From Cryobacterium sp. PH31-L1 (GTDB lineage Bacteria > Actinomycetota > Actinomycetes > Actinomycetales > Microbacteriaceae), in NCBI RefSeq assembly GCF_030063145.1, contig NZ_JASISM010000004.1:1-64000 (forward strand): DNA of 64,000 nt, written 5' to 3'. A program made the translations under genes and the position numbers. The notes below the pieces were generated by a model. That model saw only the letters and a program-made list of their open reading frames with translations, was not told where the DNA came from and did not search any database. Positions 9,559 to 18,142 of this stretch are shown here, piece after piece. The stretch's first letter is position 1. Every line of letters starts with the position of its first letter.

Positions 9559-9564
9559 TATACT
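9559..9564 (+). promoter_or_regulatory. -10 element of the tRNA-Val gene
   Basis: TATACT 29 nt before the mature 5' end of the tRNA. No clear -35 hexamer is seen at 16-18 bp upstream, as is common for actinobacterial stable-RNA promoters. Confidence 0.45.
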
Positions 9565-9593
9565 GAACAGACCCGCGACAAACGTCGTCGCTG

Positions 9594-9666
9594 GGGCCTT
9601 TAGCTCAGTTGGTAGAGCGCCACGTTTACACCGTGGATGTCATCGGTTCGAGCCCGGTAGGGCCCA
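9594..9666 (+). tRNA. tRNA-Val (anticodon TAC)
   Basis: Cloverleaf read by eye. The acceptor arm GGGCCTT pairs with AGGGCCC (one G-T pair). The D arm is TAGCTCAGTTGGTAGAGC. The anticodon stem CCACG/CGTGG holds the loop TTTACAC with anticodon TAC. The T arm pairs ATCGG with CCGGT around TTCGAGC. The discriminator base is A at 9666 and CCA is not encoded. Confidence 0.95.
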
Positions 9667-9814
9667 CACAACACGATTGATCGATTTGTCTGGTCAATTA
9701 TCAATGTGCGGCAAGAACGGTGAGACGAGTTCGTTTCGCCCGAAGTGACGTGATCGTGAGGTCGTATGACAGAACGATGCGTTGGGGCTCCAGGCCTGCA
9801 CCGGTTGGCGCACG

Positions 9815-10516
9815 ATGACTGACCGCGGTCAGTTCGGGGCGGCCGTTGAGGCTTTGAGCGCTGCTTATGAACGGCAGACCAGCATGTGCCATCCGTTCGT
9901 TCGTGCATTGCCCATTGACGCCGCGAGTGTGTGCACGTTGGGCGAACCGTTCGGATCAGAAACTGTGTGTGCGAGCAACGCGGTGGCCGCGACCTTTGAC
10001 GAGTTGCAGTTCGACCTGGGGGAAGGACCGTCCTGGGATGCCATGACCACCCGGCGTCCCGTGCGGATCGATGATCTTCATTCCGTGCGGCACTCGCCCT
10101 GGCCAGCGCTTCTGAAGGCAACACGAGACATCGATGTGCAGTCTGTATACGCTTTTCCCCTGACCATGGGATCGCTCGATATTGGGGCGGTGTCGCTGTT
10201 CTCTCACGGCCGAGGGACACTGACGCCCAGCCAGATCGTTGACGCTGAGGTACTCGCCCAGATTGCGGCCAGCCAGGTTTTACGCCGGTCGCTCGCGTCG
10301 CGAACATTAAAGACAAATCTGGAAGATAATGAAGGTCATTCGAGGCGCGTCGTACACCAAGCGACCGGTATGGTTCTGGCCCAGCTCGATCTTTCCGCGG
10401 CCGATGCGCTTCTGATTATTCACGGCCACGCCTTCTCTCACGGACGAACTGTCCGGGAAGTAGCTGCGGATGTAGTGACACGTCGACTGGATTTTTCGTC
10501 GATGGTCGAGTCTTAG
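9815..10516 (+). CDS. GAF and ANTAR domain protein (first of a tandem pair)
   Basis: About 233 aa. An N-terminal GAF-like sensor (LGEGPSWDAMTTRRPVRIDDL, then VYAFPLTMGSLDIGAVSL) is followed by a C-terminal ANTAR helix bundle (VVHQATGMVLAQLDLSAADAL). ANTAR proteins bind dual-hairpin RNA and prevent transcription termination. No ribosome binding site is clear; ATG 9815 fits best, and a TTG at 9782 would add 11 residues. A second GAF-ANTAR gene starts 9 bp after its stop, so they form an operon. Ligand and RNA targets are unknown. Confidence 0.8.
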   Translation: MTDRGQFGAAVEALSAAYERQTSMCHPFVRALPIDAASVCTLGEPFGSETVCASNAVAATFDELQFDLGEGPSWDAMTTRRPVRIDDLHSVRHSPWPALLKATRDIDVQSVYAFPLTMGSLDIGAVSLFSHGRGTLTPSQIVDAEVLAQIAASQVLRRSLASRTLKTNLEDNEGHSRRVVHQATGMVLAQLDLSAADALLIIHGHAFSHGRTVREVAADVVTRRLDFSSMVES

Positions 10517-10525
10517 GATGGAATT

Positions 10526-11239
10526 ATGGTGACAAAAACCCGGGAAGGTCAACTCGTTGAGACCTTCGTTACCCTGGCCGATACTCTCGTCGCCGACTAC
10601 GATGTCGTCGACCTGCTCCACACGCTGGTCGAGAAATGTGCAGCCCTGCTCGAGGCATCCGCTGCCGGTATAATCCTCTCAGCCGGCGACGGGGAGCTCG
10701 AGGTCGTCGCTTCGACCAACGAGCGCAGTCGCCTGGTGGAGATCCTCCAGCTGCGGGCCGGCAGAGGGCCGTGCGTGGAGAGCTTCACGACCGGCCGCGC
10801 CGTTGCCATCCCCGATATCGAGCTCACCGGCGACAAATGGCCGAAGTTTCGGTCGGGCGCCCTCGCCCAAGGCTTCGCCTCGATGCACGCCGTTCCGTTG
10901 CGATTGCGGGCCACGACCATCGGCTCCCTCAATCTGTTCTGGGACCGTACCGGCGGTCTGAGTGCGGGGGACACCAACACGGTGCAGGCGCTCGCGGATG
11001 TCGCTACCATCGGCATCCTGCAGGAACGGGCGATTCGGGAGAGCGATATTGTTCGCCAGCAACTGCAGCACGCGCTCAGCAGTCGGGTGATGATCGAACA
11101 GGCCAAGGGTGTAGTGGCCTACACGCACGGCGTGCATATGGGCGATGCGTTTGACAAGATTCGCGAATATGCGCGCAACAACGGTCTTCCCCTCGCGGAC
11201 GTGGCCGAGCGGATCGTGAATCGCGCACTGACCCTCTAA
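10526..11239 (+). CDS. GAF and ANTAR domain protein (second of a tandem pair)
   Basis: A 237-aa protein with a GAF domain at about residues 20-165 (RAGRGPCVESFTTGRAVAIPDI, MHAVPLRLRATTIGSLNLF) and an ANTAR domain at about 175-235 (SRVMIEQAKGVVAYTHGVHM, then YARNNGLPLADVAERIV). The ANTAR signature is more canonical than in the preceding gene. The ATG at 10526 follows AGGATGG. The family acts by RNA-binding antitermination; the stimulus seen by GAF cannot be read from sequence. Similarity between the pair is modest, so any duplication is old. Confidence 0.87.
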   Translation: MVTKTREGQLVETFVTLADTLVADYDVVDLLHTLVEKCAALLEASAAGIILSAGDGELEVVASTNERSRLVEILQLRAGRGPCVESFTTGRAVAIPDIELTGDKWPKFRSGALAQGFASMHAVPLRLRATTIGSLNLFWDRTGGLSAGDTNTVQALADVATIGILQERAIRESDIVRQQLQHALSSRVMIEQAKGVVAYTHGVHMGDAFDKIREYARNNGLPLADVAERIVNRALTL

Positions 11240-11385
11240 GCCTGCGCGGTCGCGGCTTACCAATCGTGCGAACATGCGAGAAAGCCGAGTTTCTATCGTC
11301 CTAGGGGTAGACCGGGCATATACTGCTAGAGCGACCCCGGACCCTGGAAGCACATGTATATTCCGTGAGCTTTCGAGGGGCGATC

Positions 11386-11721
11386 ATGAAACGCATATTT
11401 CACCCGGGCGGTTCAGTAATAACCGGCAGCGATCTCGCTGATGCCGTACTCCTCTACGCCGAGGCCCTCTGTAACCGCCGGCAGGTTGACGTCGTCGACA
11501 TCCCGGTGATGGGAGATGACGGACTCCTGCTGCGCGCCCAGTTTCTCATCGGTTCCGCCAGCCAGCTGGTCAGCGTGACGGCCGATAGTCTGTCGCCGGA
11601 GTTGATCGAACCCGAGACCACCGATTTTCTGCACCGCAAAGCCCAAACCGGTGCCATGATTCCCGCTGCCTGGACCCGTGAAGAATCAGCCGCCGCCCAG
11701 TTCGACGACTTCGACTACTGA
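11386..11721 (+). CDS. Hypothetical protein downstream of the ANTAR pair
   Basis: A 111-aa acidic protein I do not recognise. It has no signal peptide, membrane helix or metal motif. The core ITGSDLADAVLLYAEALCNR is amphipathic helical and the C-terminus is Asp/Phe-rich (FDDFDY). ATG 11386 is preferred over an in-frame GTG at 11365 because GAGGGG lies at the right distance. It follows the second ANTAR gene by 146 bp on the same strand. A TATACT at 11319-11324 could be its own -10 element. A strong terminator follows at 11729-11768. Confidence 0.7.
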   Translation: MKRIFHPGGSVITGSDLADAVLLYAEALCNRRQVDVVDIPVMGDDGLLLRAQFLIGSASQLVSVTADSLSPELIEPETTDFLHRKAQTGAMIPAAWTREESAAAQFDDFDY

Positions 11722-11728
11722 CTTATCT

Positions 11729-11768
11729 TTCGCCGGACCGGAGTATCGGGTTGCCCCGGTCCGGCGAA
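11729..11768. terminator. Terminator after the ANTAR gene group
   Basis: Perfect 13-bp inverted repeat (11729-11741 with 11756-11768) around a 14-nt loop, 8 nt after the stop of the small hypothetical gene. There is no long T tract, as is common in high-GC actinobacteria. Confidence 0.7.
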
Positions 11769-11801
11769 GCCCCAGCGCCGGACGCCCGGTAGGCTGAACG
11801 A

Positions 11802-12620
11802 GTGCCATTCTTGCTAGCCGACGTTACCCGCGTCGCCCATACCCTGTGGCCCCTTGACGGTGCCGAGGGCTGGGACGCACCTGGCCTGGTCAGCGGTGAT
11901 CCGAACCGGCCGATTCGCAGCATCCACTTGGCCGTCGATGCTGTCTCCGACACCGTCGACGAGGCCATCGAGGCTGGCGCCGACCTGCTGCTGACGCATC
12001 ATCCGTTGCTGCTGCGCGGTGTCACGAGCATTGCCGAAGACGGCTACAAGGGCGCCCTGCTCAGTCGCCTGATTCGCGCAGACTGCGCACTGCTCGCCGC
12101 GCACACCAACGCCGACGTCGTCGCTGACGGAGTGTCCGATGTGATCGCCGCCCGGCTGGGACTGATCGACGCCCTCCCCATCACCGACAGCGCCGCGCCC
12201 GGAACCGGCATCGGTCGCGTTGGACGCTTGGCTGAGCCGACAACCCTCGGGCACCTCGCGCACACCATGCTGGCCCTGCTGCCGGCGACTGCGTCGGGCG
12301 TGCGCGTCGCAGGCGACTATTCGACACCGGTCACCACCGTCGCGGTGTGCGGCGGTGCAGGCGATTCATTGCTGCGCCACCCCGGGGTGCAGACAGCGGA
12401 TGTCTACATCACCTCCGATCTGCGTCACCACCCCGCGTCCGAAGCGCGAGAGCACGCGCTCCGCACGGGCGGCCCCGCGCTCATGGACGTGTCGCACTGG
12501 GCCAGTGAATGGCTCTGGCTGGAACCGGCGGCCGAGCAGTTGCGAACAGCTCTTCCCGGAATCGTGGTCACCGTCAGCGAACTGAACACCGATCCGTGGA
12601 CCTTCGCCGTCGTGCACTAA
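11802..12620 (+). CDS. Nif3-like dinuclear metal centre protein (DUF34)
   Basis: A 272-aa member of the NIF3/YqfO family, which forms toroidal hexamers with a two-metal site and is thought to act as a metal-dependent hydrolase or metal handler; its substrate is unsettled. Metal-ligand motifs are visible as LLTHHPLLLRG and AAHTNADV, with a late His-containing MDVSHWASEW. The GTG start at 11802 has no ribosome binding site but is preceded by TAGGCT with a 6-nt gap, suggesting a leaderless message. The zinc-ribbon gene follows after 60 bp, usual synteny in actinobacteria. Confidence 0.9.
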   Translation: MPFLLADVTRVAHTLWPLDGAEGWDAPGLVSGDPNRPIRSIHLAVDAVSDTVDEAIEAGADLLLTHHPLLLRGVTSIAEDGYKGALLSRLIRADCALLAAHTNADVVADGVSDVIAARLGLIDALPITDSAAPGTGIGRVGRLAEPTTLGHLAHTMLALLPATASGVRVAGDYSTPVTTVAVCGGAGDSLLRHPGVQTADVYITSDLRHHPASEAREHALRTGGPALMDVSHWASEWLWLEPAAEQLRTALPGIVVTVSELNTDPWTFAVVH

Positions 12621-12680
12621 TCTCCGGGTCATCCCCAATTTTCGAACCACATCTCATCAAAAGCGTAAGGTCAGGACATC

Positions 12681-13418
12681 GTGAAGGCATCACCACTCCA
12701 GCAGAAAGAACTTCTGCGGCTTCAGGCCCTGGACATCAAGGTTCTTCAGCTCAGCCACCAGTCAAAATCGCTCGCGGCGCACGCCGAGCTGGCCGACCTC
12801 AATCGTGAGGCCGAGGCCAGCCGCATGAAACTGCTCGGTCGGTCGGGCGAGCTTGACGACGTGCGCACCGAACTGGGACGCATCGAGAGCGACGTCGAGG
12901 TCGTGGAGAAGCGAATCGCGCGCGACACCGAACGCCTGCAGCACACCTCGTCGATCAAGGACATCCAGGCTCTGGACTCCGAAGTCGCCTCGCTCAAGAA
13001 ACGCCTGTTCGACCTCGAAGAGATCGAGATCGCTGTACTGGAGCGCCAGGAAGAGCACGAGGCCGCCGTCGCCGTGGTGGAAAAGGAGCGTGACGCCATC
13101 GCCGAACGTGTGAGCGCGACCGAGTCCGCGCGCGACGAGGTTTTGGTCGTCCTCACCCGCCAACACGGCGAACTCACGCGCGACCGGGCCACCGTAGCGG
13201 CCACCATCCCCGACAACCTCGCGGCGCTGTACGAGCGTCTGCGCATCACCGGCCACGGCAACGCCGCTGCCCTGCTGCGCGCCCGAACCTGCAGTGGCTG
13301 CACTATGACCCTCACCGGCAGCGACCTCGCCGATGCTCGCCAGGCACCGGCCGACGAGGTCATTTTCTGTCCCGACTGTGGTGCAGTGCTGGTGCGCACC
13401 GAAGAGTCCGGAATCTAG
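12681..13418 (+). CDS. Coiled-coil protein with C4 zinc ribbon
   Basis: A 245-aa protein: residues about 10-180 form a long antiparallel coiled coil rich in Glu, Arg and Leu. Residues about 200-240 form a zinc ribbon with CSGC and CPDC pairs. This matches the CT398/DUF164-like family found next to nif3 and rnpB in many actinobacteria. Its function is unknown; a scaffold or nucleic-acid role has been proposed for relatives. It starts at GTG 12681 with AGGAC upstream. The rnpB promoter begins 18 bp after its stop. Confidence 0.88.
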   Translation: MKASPLQQKELLRLQALDIKVLQLSHQSKSLAAHAELADLNREAEASRMKLLGRSGELDDVRTELGRIESDVEVVEKRIARDTERLQHTSSIKDIQALDSEVASLKKRLFDLEEIEIAVLERQEEHEAAVAVVEKERDAIAERVSATESARDEVLVVLTRQHGELTRDRATVAATIPDNLAALYERLRITGHGNAAALLRARTCSGCTMTLTGSDLADARQAPADEVIFCPDCGAVLVRTEESGI

Positions 13419-13435
13419 TAGCGACGGGGTGTGGG

Positions 13436-13465
13436 TTCGGCAGCAGCCCGCGCGCCCGGTAGACT
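13436..13465 (+). promoter_or_regulatory. Promoter of rnpB
   Basis: TAGACT at 13460-13465 with TTCGGC at 13436-13441, spacer 18 bp. The predicted start, around 13472, coincides with the 5' strand of the P1 helix of RNase P RNA, which supports the call. Confidence 0.6.
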
Positions 13466-13473
13466 CGATTCTC

Positions 13474-13858
13474 GGAATGGGTCGGCAAGACGGTCGCGTC
13501 ATTCGTGAGATTTTTTAGATCAAGCGGATGCCGAGGAACGTCCGGGCTCCATAGAGCAGGATGGTGGGTAACACCCACCCGGGGTAACCCGCGAGACAGT
13601 GCCACAGAAAGTAGACCGCCACCAGCGAGAGCTGGTGGTAAGGGTGAAACGGTGGTGTAAGAGACCACCAGAGGCCAGGGTGACCTGGTCGGCTTGGTAA
13701 ACCTCGTCCGGAGCAAGGTCAGACAGAAAGCGTTGAGGCGGCTCGCCGAGCTTTCGGGTAGACCGCTAGAGGGCTGCGGCAACGTAGTCACGAGATAGAT
13801 GGCCGTCGACGGTGTGCAAACACCCGAACAGAACCCGGCGTAATAGCCGGCCCATTCC
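13474..13858 (+). ncRNA. rnpB: RNase P RNA, bacterial class A
   Basis: The catalytic RNA that cleaves 5' leaders from pre-tRNAs. Ends are set by the P1 helix: 13474-13486 pairs with 13846-13858 over 13 bp with one G-T pair. The universally conserved block GAGGAACGTCCGGGCTCC is at 13533-13550, and the 3' conserved ACAGAACCCGGC lies near 13828. Length of about 385 nt is normal. A perfect hairpin terminator follows 8 nt later. Reading frames crossing this segment on the minus strand are artefacts. Confidence 0.95.
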
Positions 13859-13866
13859 ACTCTTAG

Positions 13867-13898
13867 GTGCCGCATCCCACGAACGTGGGATGCGGCAC
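13867..13898. terminator. Terminator of rnpB, shared with ppgK
   Basis: Perfect inverted repeat of 15 bp per arm with a 2-nt centre (13867-13898). It lies 8 nt past RNase P RNA and 6 nt past the ppgK stop on the opposite strand, so it can serve both. Confidence 0.85.
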
Positions 13899-13904
13899 GG
13901 ATAC

Positions 13905-14666
13905 CTATGCGTCGGGAAAGCGCGCCGCCAACGCAGCCGCGCCGAGGATGCCAGCGTTGTTCCGATGCACAGCAGGAATGATGCGGGTCTTCAGGTTGAG
14001 CAGGGGCAGAAAGTTCTCGTGGTGCTTCGAGACTCCGCCGCCGACGATGAACAGGTCGGGGGAAAAGAGCAGTTCGAGGGTCGAGTAATACTTCTGCAAG
14101 CGTGCGGCCCATTTGTCCCAGCTGAGGTCGTCACGTTCCTTGGCGGAGTAGGCCGCACGGGTTTCGTAGTCATAGCCGTCGATCTGCAGGTGACCCAGCT
14201 CAGTGTTGGGCACGAGCACGCCGTCATTCAGCAGCGCTGAACCGATCCCGGTACCGAGAGTGGTCAGCAGCACGACGCCGGCGACGTCTATGGCCGCACC
14301 GAACTGTGATTCCGCGTAGCCGGCAGCATCCGCGTCGTTGACAAAGTGAATCGGCAGGCCGAGAGCCTTTTCGAACAGGGCTTCCGCGGCGAGGCCGATC
14401 CACTTCGGCGATACGTTCGCAGCCGACATTGTGTGCCCGTTCTTCACGACTGCGGGGAAGCACACGCCCACCGGGAGGTCTCCGACGTCCTTCGAGACGG
14501 TGGCGAGCAGGGTTCGGGTGGTTTCGACAATGTCCTGCGGCCGACCACCCTTGGGAGTGGGCAACTTCACCCGGTCAGAGAGGAGCGCGCCGGTGGCCAG
14601 GTCGACCACCGCACCCTTGATTCCCGTGCCACCGATGTCTATGCCGATTGCGGTCTGTGCCGTCAT
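13905..14666 (-). CDS. ppgK: Polyphosphate glucokinase
   Basis: A 253-aa ROK-fold kinase that phosphorylates glucose with polyphosphate (and usually ATP). The phosphate-1 motif IGIDIGGTGIKG is at residues 7-18. The sugar-binding FVNDADAAGYAE and the adenosine-site TTLGTGIGSAL follow. Length and the C-terminal VHRNNAGILGAA segment fit the actinobacterial PpgK family. The ATG at 14666 has AGAGGA upstream. It precedes map only as a neighbour on the opposite side of rnpB. Confidence 0.92.
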   Translation of the reverse strand: MTAQTAIGIDIGGTGIKGAVVDLATGALLSDRVKLPTPKGGRPQDIVETTRTLLATVSKDVGDLPVGVCFPAVVKNGHTMSAANVSPKWIGLAAEALFEKALGLPIHFVNDADAAGYAESQFGAAIDVAGVVLLTTLGTGIGSALLNDGVLVPNTELGHLQIDGYDYETRAAYSAKERDDLSWDKWAARLQKYYSTLELLFSPDLFIVGGGVSKHHENFLPLLNLKTRIIPAVHRNNAGILGAAALAARFPDA

Positions 14667-14698
14667 GTGTTGATCCTCTTTCCGTTTGAGAAGGTCGG

Positions 14699-15562
14699 TC
14701 AGACCAGGGTCAAAATCTCGGCACCGCGCTCGGTCACCACGAGGGTGTGTTCGAACTGTGCGGTCATGCTGCGGTCACGGGTCAGCACGGTCCAGTCATC
14801 GCTCCAGATGTCCCAGTCGCTCGTGCCGAGGGTCAGCATCGGCTCGATGGTGAAGACCATCCCGACCTCCATCACCGTGTCGTACTGCGGTGCGTCATAG
14901 TGCGGAATGATCAGACCGGAGTGGAAGGCTTCGCCCACGCCGTGGCCGGTGTAGTCGCGCACGACGCCGTAGTTGAAGCGCTTGGCATAGGACTCGATGG
15001 TTCGTCCGATCACGTTGACCTGACGCCCAGGGGCGACAGCCTTGATACCGCGGGCGAGCGCTTCCCTGGTGCGTTCGACCAGCAGCGTCACCTCCTCGGC
15101 GGCTTCGCCCACGATGAACGTGACGTTGGTATCGCCGTGTACGCCATTCTTGTACGCGGTGATGTCGATGTTGACGATATCGCCGTTTTCGAGCACCGTG
15201 TTGTCCGGGATTCCGTGGCAGATGACCTCGTTCACCGAACTGCACAACGATTTGGGATATCCGCGGTAGCCAAGGGTCGAGGGGTAGGCATCGTTGGCCA
15301 CCAGGTAGTCGTGACCGATTTGGTCCAACTGCTCGGTGGTGACCCCGGGAACGATGGCTCGGCCGACAGCGGCAATCGCCTCGGCGGCGATGCGGCCGGA
15401 CTGGCGAATGAGGTCGATTTTCTCGGTCGAATAGACGTCAGAGCCGGTGAAGGGGGTCGGCCCCTTCTTGCCCACGTACTCCGGGCGAACGATGTGAGAT
15501 GGAACGGAACGGGTCGGTGACACCGTTCCCGGGATGAGGTGACCGATTGAATCCTTAGGCAT
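14699..15562 (-). CDS. map: Methionine aminopeptidase, type I
   Basis: A 287-aa metalloprotease removing the initiator methionine from nascent proteins. Metal ligands appear in order: Asp in NIDITAY, Asp in HGDTNVTF, His in [11 protein letters not shown], Glu in TIEPML and Glu in [10 protein letters not shown]. The frame stays open far upstream, but ATG 15562 is chosen because family homology begins there and TAAGCT stands exactly 7 nt before it, a leaderless promoter. The start codon is 12 nt from that of the divergent SPOR-like gene. Confidence 0.95.
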   Translation of the reverse strand: MPKDSIGHLIPGTVSPTRSVPSHIVRPEYVGKKGPTPFTGSDVYSTEKIDLIRQSGRIAAEAIAAVGRAIVPGVTTEQLDQIGHDYLVANDAYPSTLGYRGYPKSLCSSVNEVICHGIPDNTVLENGDIVNIDITAYKNGVHGDTNVTFIVGEAAEEVTLLVERTREALARGIKAVAPGRQVNVIGRTIESYAKRFNYGVVRDYTGHGVGEAFHSGLIIPHYDAPQYDTVMEVGMVFTIEPMLTLGTSDWDIWSDDWTVLTRDRSMTAQFEHTLVVTERGAEILTLV

Positions 15563-15575
15563 AGGATCAAGCTTA
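15562..15575. promoter_or_regulatory. Mirrored leaderless promoters between map and the SPOR-like gene
   Basis: On the plus strand, TAGGAT (15562-15567) plus 7 nt leads to ATG 15575. On the minus strand, TAAGCT (15575-15570) plus 7 nt leads to ATG 15562. Each -10 hexamer begins on the first base of the other gene's start codon. A weak GTGACC at 15539-15544 fits as the plus-strand -35 with a 17-bp spacer. Confidence 0.55.
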
Positions 15576-15763
15576 TGGCCGACGACAAAGAACACGCATT
15601 CTGGTACAACATGCGCACCGGGGAGGTAGAGCACGGTCTCCAATCGGCGTCGCTCGATCGGGTCGGGCCGTTCGCAACCCGCGATGAGGCAGCCCACGCT
15701 CTGGAGAAGCTGCGTGCGAACAGCGCCAAGTGGTCGGAAGACGACGCTCAGGACGCCCGCTAA
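15575..15763 (+). CDS. Small SPOR-like domain protein
   Basis: A 62-aa protein carrying a single compact domain: a [12 protein letters not shown] strand-turn followed by [17 protein letters not shown], the pattern of SPOR-type repeats. In secreted cell-wall proteins SPOR binds denuded glycan, but this protein has no signal peptide, so that role is doubtful here. It is often seen between map and panB in actinobacteria. Its start codon is part of an overlapping divergent promoter with map, and its stop lies 5 bp from the end of panB on the other strand. Confidence 0.75.
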   Translation: MADDKEHAFWYNMRTGEVEHGLQSASLDRVGPFATRDEAAHALEKLRANSAKWSEDDAQDAR

Positions 15764-15768
15764 CCGTT

Positions 15769-16653
15769 CTACTCGTAGCTGTGCTCTGGCGCGGGGTACG
15801 CGCCAGCGGCAACGTCCGCGGTGAACCGCTGCACAGCATCCGTCAGTACTGCCCGAACGTCGGCGTACTGCCGCACAAACTTGGGCACCCGGCCGCTGGT
15901 CATACCGGCGAAGTCGGTCCACACCAGGAGCTGTCCGTCAACGGATGGTCCCGCACCGACCCCGATCGTCGGGATCGACAGCCGTTGCGTCACGCGAGCG
16001 GCGACGGAAGCCGGCACCATCTCCAGGACGACGGCGAAAGCGCCGGCGTCCTGCACGGCGAGAGCGTCAGCGATGAGCTCGTCCGCAGCATTTCCTCGGC
16101 CCTGAATGATGTGGCCGCCCAAACCGTGTTCACTCTGCGGGGTAAAACCGACGTGTCCCATCACGGGGATTCCGGCTGAGACGATACGTCTGATCTGCTT
16201 GTGGCTGCGCTGGCCGCCTTCGAGTTTCACCGCGTGGGCCTGGGCCTCCTTCATGAACCGCACGGCGGTCGCCAGGGCCTGACCCGGCCCGATCTCGTAC
16301 GACCCGAACGGCATATCGGCCACGACCAGGGCGCGAGTCACCGCCCGGGCAACGGCACGGGTCAGGGGGATGAGCTCGTCCACCGTTACCGGCAGCGTGG
16401 TCTCGTACCCGAAGACGTTGTTACCGGCTGAGTCGCCCACGAGCAGAAAATCGATTCCGGCCTCGTCGAAAATTTGGGCGGTCAACATGTCGTAGCTGGT
16501 CAGGCCGGTGATGGGGATGCCCTGCGTCTTGGCGTTCTGAAAGTGACGGGTGCGCACCCGCTTCGGCCCGGAAACGGCGTTGTAGGGATGCTGCACTGCG
16601 GCATCGGCGGGAGAAACCGTGGAATCAGGCTCGGGTGCTGTCAACTCTGGCAT
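15769..16653 (-). CDS. panB: 3-methyl-2-oxobutanoate hydroxymethyltransferase
   Basis: A 294-aa ketopantoate hydroxymethyltransferase, first committed step of pantothenate and CoA synthesis, using methylenetetrahydrofolate. Key parts are [20 protein letters not shown], the metal-site VGDSAGN and [10 protein letters not shown], and [15 protein letters not shown] 16653 is chosen over a TTG at 16674 because TACACT lies 6 nt ahead of it, a leaderless arrangement. It is convergent with the SPOR-like gene and divergent from glnA2. Confidence 0.94.
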   Translation of the reverse strand: MPELTAPEPDSTVSPADAAVQHPYNAVSGPKRVRTRHFQNAKTQGIPITGLTSYDMLTAQIFDEAGIDFLLVGDSAGNNVFGYETTLPVTVDELIPLTRAVARAVTRALVVADMPFGSYEIGPGQALATAVRFMKEAQAHAVKLEGGQRSHKQIRRIVSAGIPVMGHVGFTPQSEHGLGGHIIQGRGNAADELIADALAVQDAGAFAVVLEMVPASVAARVTQRLSIPTIGVGAGPSVDGQLLVWTDFAGMTSGRVPKFVRQYADVRAVLTDAVQRFTADVAAGAYPAPEHSYE

Positions 16654-16768
16654 GCGACAAGTGTAGTCAGGCAAGCAATCGTGCCCGGAGCCAGTAGCCT
16701 AGACAGTAGTTATTGGGGTCGGTAGTTGTTTAGCTGGCTCCCTGTTGGAGCAATCAGAGAGAGCGTGA

Positions 16769-18106
16769 ATGGACAAGCAGCGCGACTTCGTTCTTCGGAC
16801 TATCGAGGAGCGAGGAATCAAGTTCGTTCGACTCTGGTTCACCGATGTCGTCGGTACCCTCAAATCCGTGGCGATCGCGCCAGCCGAAGTCGAGGGTGCC
16901 TTCAACGAGGGCCTCGGGTTCGACGGTTCAGCCATCGAAGGCCTCACCCGTTCGTTTGAAGCGGATGTCCTGGCGCACCCGGATCCCACCACCTTCCAGA
17001 TCCTGCCCTGGCGCGGCGAGGTCGACCCCACTGCGCGCATGTTCTGCGACATCACCACCCCCGACGGTCAGCCAGCCGTGGCCGATCCGCGCAACGTGCT
17101 CAAGCGCACCCTCGCCAAGGCAGCTGACCGCGGGTTCACGTTCTACACTCACCCCGAGGTGGAGTTCTACCTGCTCAAGTCGTCGAAATACGGCAAGAAC
17201 GGGCCGGTTCCGGTCGACTCGGCCGGCTACTTCGACAACGTTCCCGGCGGCACCGCCCACGACTTCCGCCGCCGGTCGGTGCGCATGCTCGAAGACCTCG
17301 GTATTTCTGTGGAGTTCAGTCACCACGAAGCCGGCCCAGGCCAGAACGAAATCGACCTGCGCTATGCCGACGCGCTCACCACCGCAGACAACATCATGAC
17401 CTTCCGTACAGTGGTCAAGGAAGTCGCGATCGAGCAGGGCGTGTACGCGACGTTCATGCCCAAGCCCATGTCCGCGCACCCGGGATCGGGCATGCACACG
17501 CACATGTCGCTGTTCGAGGGGGACGCGAACGCGTTCTACGAGGCCGGTGCCCAATACCAGCTTTCCAAGATTGGCCGTCAGTTCATCGCCGGGCTGCTCA
17601 AGCACGCCCCGGAGATCACCGCGGTGACCAACCAGTTCGTCAACTCGTACAAGCGGTTGTGGGGCGGTGACGAGGCCCCGAGCTTTGTCTGCTGGGGCCA
17701 CAACAACCGCTCAGCGCTGGTTCGCGTGCCGCTCTACAAACCCAACAAGGGCCAGAGCGCCCGCGTTGAGTACCGGGCGATTGACTCCGCAGCGAATCCC
17801 TACCTCGCCTATTCGCTCATGCTGGCGGCCGGCCTCAAGGGCATCGAGGAGGGCTACGAGCTGCCTCCAGAAGCCGAAGACAACGTGTGGAGCCTCAGCG
17901 ACACCGAACGTCGTGCGCTTGGGTACACGCAACTGCCGGCCAGCCTCGATCACGCCATCCAGTTCATGGAGGAGTCAGAGCTCGTCGCCGAGACCCTCGG
18001 CGAACAGGTCTTCAACTATGTTCTGCTCAACAAACGGCAGGAGTGGCGCGACTACCGGTCGCAGGTCACCCCGTTCGAACTGGAAAAAAACCTGGAGATG
18101 CTTTAA
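16769..18106 (+). CDS. glnA2: Glutamine synthetase, GlnA2 type
   Basis: A 445-aa type I glutamine synthetase-like enzyme; by length and its glnE-linked position it is the actinobacterial GlnA2 paralogue. The active-site blocks GFDGSAIEG, HPEVEFYLL, HHEAGPGQNEID, GSGMHTHMS and NNRSALVRVP are intact. Tyr363 (GYELPPE) sits where GlnA1 carries its adenylylation tyrosine. The ATG at 16769 follows AGAGAGCG. The leader contains an 8-bp inverted repeat (16687-16694 with 16734-16741). glnE follows 36 bp downstream. Confidence 0.92.
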   Translation: MDKQRDFVLRTIEERGIKFVRLWFTDVVGTLKSVAIAPAEVEGAFNEGLGFDGSAIEGLTRSFEADVLAHPDPTTFQILPWRGEVDPTARMFCDITTPDGQPAVADPRNVLKRTLAKAADRGFTFYTHPEVEFYLLKSSKYGKNGPVPVDSAGYFDNVPGGTAHDFRRRSVRMLEDLGISVEFSHHEAGPGQNEIDLRYADALTTADNIMTFRTVVKEVAIEQGVYATFMPKPMSAHPGSGMHTHMSLFEGDANAFYEAGAQYQLSKIGRQFIAGLLKHAPEITAVTNQFVNSYKRLWGGDEAPSFVCWGHNNRSALVRVPLYKPNKGQSARVEYRAIDSAANPYLAYSLMLAAGLKGIEEGYELPPEAEDNVWSLSDTERRALGYTQLPASLDHAIQFMEESELVAETLGEQVFNYVLLNKRQEWRDYRSQVTPFELEKNLEML

Positions 18107-18142
18107 CTCGGCAGTGGTCAATGACCGAAGGAATCACCCGCG

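Noticed and set aside
9594..9666. tRNA-Val as an integration site for a mobile element
   Set aside because: I saw no integrase and no repeated 3' tRNA segment downstream within the window, so an att site cannot be supported.
13360..14112. 250-codon minus-strand frame across rnpB
   Set aside because: It is antisense to RNase P RNA and overlaps both the zinc-ribbon gene and ppgK; it is a high-GC shadow frame.
14699..15922. 407-residue version of methionine aminopeptidase
   Set aside because: The upstream 120 codons are antisense to the SPOR-like and panB genes and lack homology; ATG 15562 has a promoter at the correct leaderless distance.
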